Positions 45,533-57,171 of a stretch of 64,000 nucleotides of DNA are shown here, in pieces. Position numbers and translations under genes: made by a program. How positions within the stretch are numbered: the stretch's first letter is position 1; every line of letters starts with the position of its first letter. Origin of the DNA: Lunularia cruciata (Eukaryota; Streptophyta; Marchantiopsida; Lunulariales; Lunulariaceae); NCBI GenBank assembly GCA_948567375.1, contig OX419761.1, positions 28,744,243 through 28,808,242 on the forward strand, read 5' to 3'. The notes under the pieces are model-generated. The model did not search any database, was not told the DNA's origin, and was given only the letters and a program-made list of their open reading frames with translations.

Positions 45533-45937
45533 GTGGAGGCTATTGTGCGTATTCCTTGGCCTACAAATGTGAGCAGAATGCAAGCATTCCTTGGGTTGGC
45601 AAACTTCTATTGCCATTATGTTAGAGGATTTAGTGCTATTGCCAAGACCTGGACAAAGCTGACCAAGCTTACACAAGAATGGTGTTGGGAAGATGAGCAG
45701 GAGAGAGCTTTTGTAGAGCTCAAGGAGAGGTTGACATCTACTCCTATTTTGAGGAGACCAATCAAGGGACGACCATTTCAAGTTCACACTGATTGGAGTA
45801 TGTTGGGGCTTGGAGTAGTGCTCACCCAACATGATGATGAGGAGAAGGAGTTTGTGGTGGCCTATGCTAGTTGCTCCAACAATTCAACAGAGGTGAAGTA
45901 TAGTTCATATGAAAGAGAGTGCTTGGCAACAATATGG
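45533..45937 (+). pseudogene. RT connection and RNase H remnant of L, left part
   Basis: F-L-G-L-A-N-F-Y (45,586-45,610) is the standard connection motif. F-Q-V-H-T-D-W-S (about 45,775-45,800) carries the first RNase H aspartate, and Y-S-S-Y-E-R-E-C-L-A lies at the right end. The right part of the domain continues at 59,190 beyond the inserted A copy 1. Confidence 0.8.
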
Positions 45938-46670
45938 TGTAATACCAATAGGTAGATAAATGATCTAGAGATGAAATTTGATTTGGTAACACCTCTAAGA
46001 ATGTTATACATGAGGGACTAAGTAGATAAGCTAGAGATATCACCAAAAGAGTACTTCTACTAATAGGCCAAAAATTGAAACATGCTTGGAAACTTTAGAA
46101 TCAATAGTTAGGCATATGATCTAGAGGTGAAACTTGGAGTGGTGATATCTAGAAGGATGTTACACATTATGGAGAATGTAGATCAGATAGAGGTATCACC
46201 AAAAGATCACTTCTACTAATAAGGTGGAAGTCAAAAATAGCCTGAAAACTTTAAAGCTAGTTTTGAAGGCCTAAATGAATGAATTAGGCCTAAAAAATGG
46301 AAAGAAGCCGTGCACTCAAGGGCAAAAGGCTTCCTTTCTCTCCCCCTATGATTTGTCTCATCAAGAGCTTTCCAACAGTAACTTACCCATGTGATTTTGA
46401 GCTTCCTATAAGAAGATTCCCTTTGGTCAAACCCATTTGACCAACTAGATAGGACAAGGACTAACATGTCACTCATCCAAACAACTAATCCAAGGATGGA
46501 TCTTGCTACTAGGTCACCAATTCATGTATCTGATCCAAGGGTGGTGCTTCCTTTGAGGGGATCCTCTTTGCTATATAATAAAGAGATGGTGCTCCTTTGG
46601 GGCATGGGAGGATGAGTGTGAGATTTGTGTTTTCATTCTTGAAGATTTCTCTTGTCCTTGGAGTATTACA
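45938..46670 (+). repeat. 5' LTR of A copy 1
   Basis: 733 bp, TGTAATACCAATAGG... to ...GGAGTATTACA. It contains two imperfect copies of an approximately 156-bp unit (ATATGATCTAGAG, GTAACATC, TATCACCAAAAGA, CTTCTACTAATA) and a TATATAATAAAGAG promoter/poly(A)-like block near 46,570. Confidence 0.85.
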
Positions 46671-46801
46671 ATGATACCAGAGTGAGTGTTTTAATCCAAG
46701 AGAGTGGATCATCCCTCTTGGAAGAGCACAAGCTACTAAAATTGAGTAATTTGAGGTGGAGAACATAGTGCAATTGTTAGACTTGGGACGTGCTTTAGAG
46801 A

Positions 46802-47252
46802 GTGGATGGGATGGATGCACCAAGAGGACAATTTCCTGCACCTAGCTTTCCATTCTTGAATCCATTCCACATCAAGATTATGTACATCTTGTGTGAGCAA
46901 ATGAGAGTATCGCTAGTTTATCACTTTGGAGCAAAATTCATGGATAGAGTGATGAATTCACCAGACTCGATGATTCTACCTATGGTGGTATACGATAGAG
47001 AGTAGGATTTGATCATCTACATTCTATTATGATGTTATGGATCTAAATGTACTAAATCTTCACTCTTTCAACATGCAAGTAGAAATCCATTATGTAGTTA
47101 GACCAAAAGTGGTGTTTAGGGATTTTGTAGTCCAAAATTTTGGTAAGGAATATTATCAACAAATGATGGCCTCTGAGGTCCCAATGGTACTCCCTATGAT
47201 TTGTGCACCCTCCCAAGTGATCATTCTAACCCTCTATTGGAGTAGGAAGTAG
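46802..47252 (+). CDS. Leader frame upstream of gag, A copy 1
   Basis: Two short open frames (46,802-47,005 and 47,037-47,252) precede the gag start at 47,282. The first reads D-A-P-R-G-Q-F-P-A-P-S-F-P and later Y-H-F-G-A-K-F-M-D-R-V-M-N-S-P. The second has Q-V-E-I-H-Y-V-V-R-P-K-V-V-F-R-D-F. Both are recognisable in copy 2 at about 50,080-50,500. Conservation between diverged copies suggests that a protein was once made here. No family recognised. Confidence 0.4.
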
Positions 47253-47281
47253 CAAGTGAAAATTGATTGTGTGTAGGAATC

Positions 47282-48390
47282 ATGGATCCGTAATTGCAAG
47301 AGTTGATGCAAGGAATGCAAGGAATGCAAGGGATGTTGAATGAGTTTTGAGAAATCAAGATGAACCTGGAAGAATTGCAAAATCAAGTATGTGCTATCAA
47401 GAAGGATAAAGTAATGCAAGAAGGAGAGCCATCTCAACAACCAACACCAACAATCAAAGTACCAAGAGAGTTATGCATGCCAATGATACCAATTCCAATC
47501 AACAACCAAGCCACATTGTTACTACGAATGAAGAAGACATGCAATATAAGCCTTACAAGGGATAGCGTTCCATGGGAGTAGTGGAAAATTGGATTTCAAG
47601 AATGAATTGATACTTTTGATTGTTCACAATGGAAATCACTGATCATTCTATAGGTGTGTTTGCATGTGGGTACTTGATTGATAAGGCACTCACATGGTAT
47701 GACTCTTGGGAACAATCATTGCTAGTAGAAAGAAGAGAGGTCACTTAGACAACCATGCAAGAAGGGCTGCTCAAGAATTTCCAATGTGTGGATTCCGTAC
47801 AAATGGCCCAAACTAAACTCGAGGGGTTGAAGTAGAAGAATAGTATGCAAGAGTACGTGGAGGCATTTCTAGATCTACAGGTTGCGATAACCAATATGAG
47901 TCCAACCAAAGCTCTTGACAATTTCAAGAGAGGATTAAAAGAGCAAATTCACCAAGAGGTAATGGTGCAAAATCCTTGTACTATTTTTGAAGCCATTACC
48001 TGCACCCAAAGAATAGCAGGTGTGCTTTGAGGAGGTGAAGCAATAACACCAATGCAAAACTATCAAGCCAAGACACACCATTTTGGTGGACTAGTGCCTA
48101 TACAATTGGGCAACATTTGGTTCCAAGATAGAGGAGAAAGACCTCTCCAAGGAGAACAGGAATGGGTCAAAGAGAAGAGAGAAGGAGTCCCACGGGGAGA
48201 AGAGGCTCAATCAGAACAATGACGATGTTACAATTGTGGCAGAATTGGGCACATAGCCATCAATTGTCATGCTTGTCAACTTAGAGGCTCTTGGCCTCCA
48301 TACAAGCAACCTCTAAACCATATGGAGAGACAAATTGAAGAGGAAGATATGGAAACCGCATCAAAAAACAAAGATCACCAATAAATATAC
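47282..48390 (+). pseudogene. Gag of A copy 1
   Basis: Starts M-D-P at 47,282. The capsid part includes F-A-C-G-Y-L and A-L-T-W-Y-D-S-W at about 47,650-47,710; M-Q-E-Y-V-E-A-F-L-D-L-Q at 47,845-47,880; a F-K-R-G-L motif; and a CCHC zinc knuckle (C-Y-N-C-G-R-I-G-H-I-A-I-N-C) at about 48,228-48,270. These are the marks of chromovirus gag. It is broken. Confidence 0.7.
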
Positions 48391-48407
48391 CTCGCGGCCT
48401 TACTGGC

Positions 48408-49188
48408 TTGGTGAAGAAGAGTAGAAGTGAGGGGAGAGAGAGGACAAGTGTGCAAAGAAGGAGGAAGATAAATGCACAATTAATTGTTGTAAATGGAGTG
48501 CTAAAAGACAATCTGGTGAGAGTGTTGATAGACCTTGAGGCAACCAAGAATTTCTTGTCTCAATTTATTGCAACAAGGTTGGGAATGAAACTAGAGAAGG
48601 ATGAGAAGGACAAAGTAGAATTACCTAATGGTTAGATAGAGAGGATTGAGTCATTACTTAGAAAGGTAATACTCTCTATAAGAGGGTATTGAGAAGAAAT
48701 CAAGTGGCAAGTAATACAACTAGCTTGTTATGATGTGATCTTAAGTATGCCATAGATGGAGCACTACAACCTCATAGTGGATTGGAGAAATAAAGTAGGG
48801 AAAACTAGTCAATAGAAGATCTTTGGGATTAAAGAAAGATCACAAAGGCAAGAGTTGCCTCTATATGTCATTAAAAATACATCTATTGGTAAGATAGAAA
48901 GATGGTTTATGGGTTTAATAAGAGAAGTCCAAAGTGCCCAACACAATGGACAAAGTCTTGAGAAGTTGAAAGATGTGGTCAATGAGTTCCAATATATCTT
49001 TTTGGATGAACTACCCACAGGTTTACCACCAAAAGGGAGAGTAGATCATAAGATTGAGATACTTCCCCGGAAGACACCTCCTTGTAAGGCCTCATATTGA
49101 CTATCACCTCAAGAGTTGGAGGAGTGTAAGGCTCAAATTGAGAATATGTTGCAAAAAGGGTTTATCCAACCTAATGTATCACCATATG
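48408..49188 (+). pseudogene. Protease and RT start of A copy 1
   Basis: V-L-I-D-L-E-A-T-K-N-F-L at about 48,519-48,555 is the protease active-site region (family D-S/T-G-A-T-x-N-F). From about 49,000 the RT N-terminal sequence L-P-P-K-G-R-V-D-H-K-I is readable (family R-x-x-D-H-x-I). Copy 2 is inserted at 49,188, and the RT continues at 55,493. Confidence 0.7.
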
Positions 49189-49209
49189 TGTAATGTTTGC
49201 ATGGATAGT

Positions 49210-49935
49210 TGTAATACCAAGAGCTAGCCATATGATCTAGATGTGAAATTTGGTTTGGTAACATCTAGAATGATGTTATACCTGATGGTCAAAATAGATC
49301 AGCTAGAAGTATCACCAAAAGAGTACTTCTACTTATAGGGCAAAAACCAAAATGGACTTGAGAACCTTAGAAATAATAGCTAGACATATGATTTAAAGAT
49401 GAAATTGGTTTGGTAACATCTGGAAGGATGTTACACATGATGGACTAAACAGATCTGAAAGAGGTATCACAAAAAGGAGACTTCTACTAATAGAGTAGGA
49501 ACCAAAATATGCCTGAAATCTTTGAAGGTAATTTTGGAGGCCTAAATGGATGAATTAGGCCTCAAAAATGTGTAGAACCCCCCCCCCCAATGGAGGAAGG
49601 GCTGGCCTTTCCTCCCCCTGGTTTGTCTTGTCAAGAGCTTTCCAATGGTACCTTACTCATGTGATTCTGAGACTCCTACAAGAAGATTCCCTATGGTCAA
49701 AGCTTGTTTGACCAGCTAGATAGGACATAGACCAACACGTCACCCATCCAAGTAAGTAATCCAAAGGTGGAGCTTGCTGACATGTCACCTAGATGTGTGC
49801 CTAATCCTATGATGGAGCTTACTTGGAGGAGATCCTCTTTGTATATATAATAAAGAGAAGGTGCTCCTTTTGGGCATCAAATGTTTGAGTGTGAAGTTTG
49901 TGTTTTTTCTCTTCTCTTGTCCTCGGAGTATTACA
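49210..49935 (+). repeat. Left LTR of A copy 2
   Basis: 726 bp, TGTAATACCAAGAGC... to ...CTCGGAGTATTACA. The family's internal duplication is clear, with TATGAT starts at 49,231 and 49,387, 156 bases apart. A TATATATAATAAAGAG block lies at about 49,849. Confidence 0.85.
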
Positions 49936-49936
49936 A

Positions 49937-49948
49937 TGGTATCAGAGC
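49937..49948 (+). other. Primer binding site of A copy 2 (initiator Met tRNA)
   Basis: TGGTATCAGAGC lies one base after the LTR end. It is the standard 12-base plant PBS complementary to the 3' end of initiator methionine tRNA. Copy 1 has a related sequence at the same place (about 46,672-46,683). Confidence 0.9.
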
Positions 49949-50536
49949 AAGTGTCTTAGTCCAAGAGAATGGATCACCCCTCTTGGAAGAGCACAAATTA
50001 CTGAAATTGAGTAATTTGAGGTGGAGAACATAGAGTAATTGCAAGACTTAGGAAGGACTTTAGAGAGCAGATGGAATAGATGCACCGGGAGGACAATTCC
50101 CCACACCTAGCTTTCCATACCTGAATCCATTCCACATCAAGGTTATGTACATCTAGTGTGAGCAAATGAAGGTATTGCTAGTTTATCACTTTGGTGCAAA
50201 TTTCATGGATAGGGTGATGAACTCACCAAATCCGATGATTCTACCTATGGTGATATATGATAGAGAGTGGGATTTGACAATCTACATTCTATTATGGTGA
50301 TATGGATGTGAATGTCCAAATCTTTTCCCTTTCAACACTCAAGTAGAAATCCGTTATGAAGTGAGACCAAAAGTGATGTTTAGAGATTTTTTGGTTAGGA
50401 ATTTTGGCGAGGAGTATTATCAACGAGTGATAGCTTCTGAGGTCCCAATGGTCGTTTTGATTATTTGTGTGCCTTCTAGGGTGATCATATTGACTCTGTA
50501 TTAAAGTAGACATTAGCAATTGAGTGTTGCAGGAAC

Positions 50537-51650
50537 CATGGATCCGCAATTGCAAGAGCTGGTGCAAGGAATGCAAGGGATGTTGAATGAATTTTGAGAG
50601 ATTAAGATGACCATGGAGGCATTACAAAGTCAAGTGTAGATCCTTAGGAACGATCAAGCCATGCAAGAAGAAGAGCCGTCTCAAAGTACATATGACTGAA
50701 GTACTTGGAGAGGCACCTATGCCTACAAACCCTATCAAGATGAAGCCACATTGCTACTCCGGATGAAGGAGACCTGCAACATCAAGTCTTACAAGGGGCA
50801 ACGTATGATGGGAGTAGTGGAAAATTGGATCTCAAGAATGAATCAATATTTCCGATTGTTCTCAACAAAGATCACGGAGCATGCTACAAGCGTGTTTGCA
50901 TGTGGGTACTTGACCGATAAAGCCCTCACATGGTATGATGCTTGGGAACAATCCATGTTAGCCGAGAGAAGGGAGGTCACATAGACGACAATGCAAGAAG
51001 GATTGTTGAAGAATTTCCAATCAATGGATTTTGTGCAAATGACTCAAACCCAACTATGGAGATTGAGATAGAAGAACAACATAGAAGAGTATGTGGAGGC
51101 ATTTTTGGATCTACAAGTCACGATAACCAACATGAGTCCAGCAGAGGCTCTTGACAATACTAAACAAGGGTTAAAGGAGCTGATTCGCCAAGAAGTCATG
51201 GTGCAAAATCCTTGCATAGTATTTGAATCCATTGCTTGTGCGTAGAGAATAGTAGGAGCATTAGGTGGGGGTGAAGGAGTAGTTCTACCTCAACATTATT
51301 GGGCAGAAATGTCACACATGGGTGGACCAACACCAATGGAATTGGGCAACCTTTGATTTTGAGATCAAGGAGCACGACCGCTTCAAGGGGAGCGTGGACG
51401 GGTAGAAGAACAAAGAGATAGAGTTCCACAAGGAGAAGGAACTCAAGGAAAACAACGTTGTTGCTACAATTGTGGCCATATTAGGCACATATCTACCAAC
51501 TATCACACTTGTTTCTCTAGAGGCTCTCGGCCTTTGTACAAGCAATCTTTGAACAACATGGAGAAGCACATTGAAGAAGAGGAGGTAGAAATCACTTTGG
51601 AAAACAAAGATTGCTAGTAAATGTACCTCACGGCCTTACTTGCTCAATAA
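50537..51650 (+). pseudogene. Gag of A copy 2
   Basis: Starts M-D-P-Q-L-Q-E-L. It includes N-W-I-S-R-M-N-Q-Y-F near 50,825-50,850, A-L-T-W-Y-D-A-W near 50,925, a region with E-E-Y-V-E-A-F-L-D near 51,085, and a zinc-knuckle region (C-Y-N-C-G-H) at about 51,460-51,510. It is preceded by a 590-base leader with the conserved frame. It is broken. Confidence 0.7.
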
Positions 51651-51699
51651 GGAAGCAGAGAAGCAAGGGAAGGAAGAAGACTAATGTGCAAAGATCCAA

Positions 51700-52000
51700 A
51701 AGGCAACATCACAATTGATTGTCGTGAATGGAGTCCTAGAAGGCAATCAAGTGAGAGTATTAATCGATCCGGGAGCAACAGAGAATTTTGTATCTTGCTT
51801 TGTTGCAACAAGATTGGGAATGGATCTAGAGAGAGATGGGAGTGAAGAAGTAGAGTTGCCTAATGGGCAAATAGAAGATTGAATCATTACCTAGATGGGT
51901 AACACTCTCTATAGGAGAATATCAAGAAGCAATTTAGTGGTGAGTGATACAATTAGCTCCTTATGATGCAATCCTAGGCATGCCATGGATGGAGCATTAC
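51700..52000 (+). pseudogene. Protease remnant of A copy 2
   Basis: R-V-L-I-D-P-G-A-T-E-N-F-V lies at about 51,752-51,790, the retropepsin active-site region. I-L-G-M-P-W-M near 51,972-51,992 is the typical end of the domain (I-L-G-x-x-W-L). Confidence 0.75.
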
Positions 52001-52140
52001 AACCTCATGGTAGATTGGAGGAAGAAAGTAGTGAAAACCCACCAATGGTCAATCATTGGGTTAAAGAAAAAGCACACAAGTAGGAACTACCTCTATATGT
52101 CATAGGGACGGCAATTGTCTGTAAGACCAATAGATGTTTC

Positions 52141-52930
52141 ATGGGTCTAATAAGAGAAGTCCAGAAATTGAAGGCTGTGGTGGATGAATTTCAAGATGTC
52201 TTTCCCAATGATCTACCCTCAGGATTACCACCAAAAAGGAGAGTAGATCACAAAATTGAGACACTCCAAAGGAAGACACCTCCTTGTAAGGCCCCATATC
52301 ACCTATCACCTCATGAGTTAGAGGAGTGTAAGACTCAAATTGAGAAGATGCTGTAGAAGGGGTTCATCCAACCTAGCATATCACCATATGGGGCTCTTGT
52401 CTTGTTTGTGAAGAAGAAGGATGGTACAATGCGTATGTGCATTGACTATCAAGGTCTCAATCAACAAACAGTGAAGAACAAATACCCCTTACCTTGCATG
52501 GATGACCTGTTTGATCAACTCCATGGAGCAAGATACTTCAACAAATTGGACTTGCGGAGCGGTTACAATCAAATCTGAATTGCAAAGGAGGATGTGTACA
52601 AAACTGCCTTTTGAACCAGGTATGGCCACTTTGAGTATCTTGTGATGCCTTTTGGCCTCACCAATGCACCTGCCACTTTCATGAGTCTAATAAATGACAT
52701 ATTTTGTCCATACTTAGATAAGTTTGTTATTGTCTTCTTGGATGATATCTTAGTATATAGTAGCACAATGATAGAACACAAACAATATCTATGAGAGGTC
52801 CTCCAGATTCTAAGACAGAATTGATTGTACGCCAAAATCTCAAAGTGCAAGTTTGGCAAGTCTGAAGTAGAGTACTTGGGGCATAGAGTAAGTGCAGAGG
52901 GCATTCAAGTATTGATGGATAAAATAGAGG
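52141..52930 (+). pseudogene. Reverse transcriptase of A copy 2
   Basis: Landmarks in order: R-V-D-H-K-I at about 52,240; [15 protein letters not shown] at 52,405-52,450; [10 protein letters not shown] at about 52,535-52,565; [12 protein letters not shown] at about 52,645-52,680; V-F-L-D-D-I-L-V-Y at about 52,728-52,755 (catalytic D-D). The best preserved RT of the window, though broken. Confidence 0.85.
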
Positions 52931-52979
52931 TCATTCAAAAATGGAGTGCCCCAGAAGATCAGACTCAACTCAAGAGCTT

Positions 52980-53520
52980 CTTAGGTTTGACATGATTCTA
53001 TTGTAGATTTGTCAAGGACTTCTCCAAGGTTGCACAGCCTTTAACGGCACTACTTGGCAAGGGGAAGAATTGGACATGGGGAACCAGACAAGAGTTGGAC
53101 TTTCAAGAATTGAAAGCCGCCTTGATACATGCACCAATCTTGAAATGGTATGACCCAAAATGTCCAATCAAGTTGGCTATAGATGCATCAAGCGTGCAAT
53201 AAGAGCAGTCCTACAACAAGAGTGGCATGACGGATGGCATCCAATTGCATATTTCTCTCAAAATTTGTTACCAGCGGAGCGCAACTACCACACCACAAAA
53301 CAAGAAGAGCTAGCTATTGTTCTGGCAACCAAGCATTGGAAGCACTATCTAGACAAGAAGGCATTTGTAGTGAGATAGACCACAAACCTCTAGTCTACCT
53401 CAAGACGCAGAAGGATCTATCTCGTTGCCAAATTTGGTGGGTAGAGTGGCAACACTACTTCAACATGACAATCACCTACGTGGAAGGTAAGAAGAAACTT
53501 GCATATGCATTCACCTGCAT
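52980..53520 (+). pseudogene. RNase H region of A copy 2
   Basis: The frame at 53,160-53,378 shows W-H-P-I-A-Y-F-S, then N-Y-H-T-T-K-Q-E-E-L and K-H-W-K-H-Y-L, characteristic of Ty3/gypsy RNase H. D-H-K-P-L-V-Y-L follows near 53,380. It is broken. Confidence 0.8.
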
Positions 53521-53639
53521 GCCAATGGTAAACAACTTGGTGGCACAAGTTAAGATTAACCCTAAATTCTGGCTAGAGATTTTGGCTGCTACAAAAATTG
53601 ATCCACAGATTATAGAAGCGCAATCATCCAAAGGTATCA

Positions 53640-54730
53640 CCAATACCCAAGGACTCACCTTTTGTGATGGTAGATTATGGATCCTAAATGTCCCAAAATT
53701 ATGCACCACCATTCTAGCAAAATGTCATGATTCGGCCATTGTAGGTCATGTTGGAGTGGACAAGACCTTGGATGCAGTCCAACGCCATTACTATTGGCCC
53801 AAGATGAGCAACGATGTGATGGACTACATGCACAACTGCCTACTTTTTCAACAAAAAAAAAGCTTCTAATTAAGCTCCTATAGGGCTCCTTCAACCTCTC
53901 CATACTCATACCCAACGTTGGAAACAAGTGAGTATGGATCTCGTTTGTGAATTACCTATGACCACCTTAGGGTTTGATTCCATCGTGGTCTTTGTGGACC
54001 GGCTTAGAAAAATGATTCATGTATGCCCTCCCACCAAGGAGGTAACCGCCCCACAAATAGCTCAATTATACTGAGATGCAGTCTTCTCTCATCATGGCTT
54101 GTCTAGAGTACTTATCACCGATAGAGGCATTCAATTCACCAATTTGTTTTGGCAAACACTCTTTGGTTTCTCCAAAACCAAGTTGGCCATGTCCACAGCT
54201 TACCACCTACAACAAATGGCCAAACAGAGCGGGCTAATTGCACGATTGAAGACATGTTACGCGGCTTCACCTTAGAAGAGCAAGAGAGGTGGGACACCCT
54301 ACTCCAATTGGTAGAATTTGCTTACAACAATTCAGTGAATGCATCTACCAAAGTCACTTCTGTTCTTCCTCATGTATGGTGAGCATGCCTTCACACCTTC
54401 TAGCTTGATAAAGATCCGTCCGGTGGCTACCAAGGTCGATGCAGTCAACACATTTGTTTCTAGAATCCAACAAGGTGTGGAGAGCGCCAAACACATATTA
54501 TAGATTGTGCAAAATCAACAAAAAGCAGTATGTTGATGCACACCGTAGGCACATGGAGTTCAATGTTGGGGATCAAGTGTGGCTATCGACAACCAACCTC
54601 ACATTAGTTGGACCTCATAAGCTCAGACCTTGTTTTATTGAGCCTTTCTTGATTCTTTGTCGCATCAGCACTATGGCCTATCATCTTGAGCTACCACCAC
54701 ACATGAAGATCCATCCAGTGTTCCATGGCC
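53640..54730 (+). pseudogene. Integrase of A copy 2
   Basis: The zinc-binding N-terminal domain lies at about 53,720-53,855 (C-H-D, G-H-V-G-V-D-K-T-L, Y-Y-W-P-K-M). The catalytic core shows D-R-G at about 54,119-54,130. T-N-G-Q-T-E-R-A-N (54,206-54,240) precedes the glutamate helix, and the C-terminal domain (54,540-54,725) contains P-H-M-K-I-H-P-V-F-H, after which a chromodomain would be expected. The inverted LTR begins just after this point. Confidence 0.8.
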
Positions 54731-54742
54731 TTGGAGATCGGG

Positions 54743-55492
54743 GTATTACAATAGTAGGGAAACATAGACACACAAACACAAGTTTCACACTCAAACTCTG
54801 ATGTCCCAAAGGAGCACATTCTCTTTATTATATAGGCAAAGAGGATCTACTCCAAGGAAGCTCCACCATAGGATTAGGCACAAAGATAGGTGACATGTTA
54901 GCAAGCTCCACTCTTGGATTACTTACTTGGATGGATGACATGTTGGTCTTGGTCCTATCTGGTTGGTCAAACAAGCTTTGACCAAAAGGAATCTTTTAGG
55001 GAATTTTCTTATATGAATCTTAGAATCATGTGGGTGAGGTACCATTGGAAAGTTGTTGATGAGACAAACCAGGAGGAGGGAAGGCCAACCTTTCCTCTAA
55101 ATGTTGGGGAGGAGAGGGGGGGGATTTGCATAGTTTTAAGGCTTAATTCATCCATTTAGGCCTCCAAAATTGCCTTTAAAGATTTCAAGCATATTTTGGT
55201 TCCTACTCTATTAGTAGAAGTCTCTTTTTGGTGATACCTCTTTCTGATCTATTAAGTCCATCATTTGTTACATCCTTCCAAATGTTACCAAGCCAATTCT
55301 CACCTTTAAATCATATATTTAGCTATTGGTTCTAAGGTTTTCAAGTCTATTTCAATTTATGCACTATTAGTAGAAGAACTCTTTTGGTGATACTTCTATT
55401 TGATATATTTTTTCCATCATGTATAACATCATTCCAAATGTTACCAAACCAAATTTCATATCTAGATCATATGGCTAGCTCTTGGTATTACA
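54743..55492 (-). repeat. Right, inverted LTR of A copy 2
   Basis: A minus-orientation family A LTR of about 750 bp. It includes AAAGGAGCACATTCTCTTTATTATATAG near 54,806-54,833 and ends GCTCTTGGTATTACA at 55,492. The outer (left) end is less clear than in other copies. It is the exact right border of the unit, where RT of copy 1 resumes. Confidence 0.75.
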
Positions 55493-57171
55493 ATACGGGG
55501 CTCTTGTATTGTTTGTGAAGAAGAAGGATGGAACAATGCACATGTGCATCGACTATTAGGGATGTATCAACAAACGGTGAAGAACAAATATCCATTACCT
55601 TGCATAGATGACATCTTTTATCAAGGCACTTCACCAAACTTGATTTGTGGAGTGGTTACAACCAAATAAGGATTGTGGAAGAAAATATACACAAAACAAC
55701 CTTTCAAACAAGGTATGGGCACTTTGAGTACTTGGTGATGCTATTTGGCCTCACCAATGCTCTAGCCACTTTCATGAGTTTGATGAATAACATATTTTGT
55801 CTATACTTGGATAAATGTGTTGTCATTTTTTGTGATGACATCTTAATCTACAATAGGACATTGATAGAGCACAAGCAACATCTGTGAGAAATCCTCTAGA
55901 TTCTATGACAAAATCAATTGTATGCCAAAATCTCAAAGTGAAAGTGGCAAATGTGAAGTAAATACTTAGGGCATAGAGTAAATGCAGAGGGTATCCAAGT
56001 GTTAACAGATAAAGTAGAGGTCATTCAAAAATGGAGTGCTCCAAAAGATCAGACTCAACTCAAGAGTTTCTTGGGATTGATGGGGTTTTATCATCAATTT
56101 GTCAAGGATTTCTCCAAGATTACATAACCCCTAACCGCACTATTGGGCAAGGGGAAGAGGTGGATATGGAGAACCAATCAAGAATTGGCCTTTTAGGAGT
56201 TGTAAGACGCATTACTACATGCACCAATCTTGAAATGGTATGACCCAAAAAGTCCAATCAAGATGGTTATATATGCATTAGGTGTAGCAATAGAAGCAGT
56301 CCTACAACAAGAATGCCAGGATGGATGGCACCCAATTGCATATTTCTCTTGTAAGTTACTACCAACAGAATGCAACTATCACATCACCAAAAGAGAAGAG
56401 TTGGCTATTGTCCTTGCAACCAAGTATTGGAAGCATTATTTGGGTGAGAAGGCATTTGTGGTAGAGACGGACCACAAACCTCTAGTCTACCTTGAGATAC
56501 AAAAGGATTTTTCTTGTTGACAAATTCAATGGGCAAAATGGAGAGAACAATTCAACATGACAATCAGATATGTAGAAGGCAAGAAGAAACTTGTGTATAC
56601 ATTCACCCGAATGCCAATGGCAAACAATTTGGTTGTGGAAATCAAATTGACGGTGAATTTTGGCCCAAGATTCTTGCTGTTACAAAAAGTGATCCAAAGA
56701 TTAAAGGTGCTCAATCATCCAAAGGCATCACCAACACCCAAGGACTCACCTTCCGTGATGGTAGGTTGTGGATGATAATGATATGATCCTCAAATGATAT
56801 GGATCTAAGAACCACCATTTTAGCAAAATGTCATGATTTTGCGATTGCAGGTCACATTGGAATAGACAAGACTTTGGATGCAATCAAACGCCATTACTAT
56901 TGGCCCAAGATGAGCAATGATGTGATGGAATGTGTTTGGAGTTGCCTAATTTGTCAACAAAATAAGGCTTCTAATCAAGCTCCCATAGGACTCCTCCAAC
57001 CTCTCTCCACTCCTACACAACGTTGGTAATAGGTAAGCATGGATATGGTTTGTGAATTACCTAAGACCACCTCCAAGTTTAATTCCATTGTAGTCTTTGT
57101 CAATCAACTTAGCAAAATGATTCATGTATGTTCTACCACCAAGGATGTGATTGCCTTGCAACTAGCTCAAT
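55493..57171 (+). pseudogene. RT, RNase H and integrase start of A copy 1
   Basis: RT landmarks: F-V-K-K-K-D-G-T-M at 55,511, then F-G-L-T-N-A near 55,745 and F-C-D-D-I-L-I-Y near 55,828. RNase H: W-H-P-I-A-Y-F-S near 56,328 and Y-H-I-T-K-R-E-E-L near 56,378. Integrase zinc domain: C-H-D-F-A-I-A-G-H-I-G-I at about 56,829-56,865 and C-L-I-C-Q-Q at about 56,945. The solo LTR D is inserted at 57,172. Confidence 0.8.

Larger units (their letters stand above)
49189..55492 (+). mobile_element. Family A unit copy 2 with inverted terminal LTRs, nested in copy 1
   Basis: Flanks ATATG (49,184-49,188) and ATACG (55,493-55,497) are a 5-bp target duplication with one difference. RT of copy 1 stops at the left border and resumes at the right border. 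Inside are a plus-orientation LTR (49,210-49,935, preceded by a 21-base extra piece starting TGTAAT), PBS, leader, gag, protease, RT, RNase H and integrase to about 54,730, and then an LTR in minus orientation (about 54,743-55,492). Normal elements have same-direction LTRs, so this unit has been rearranged or is composite. It is a fossil. Confidence 0.75.
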
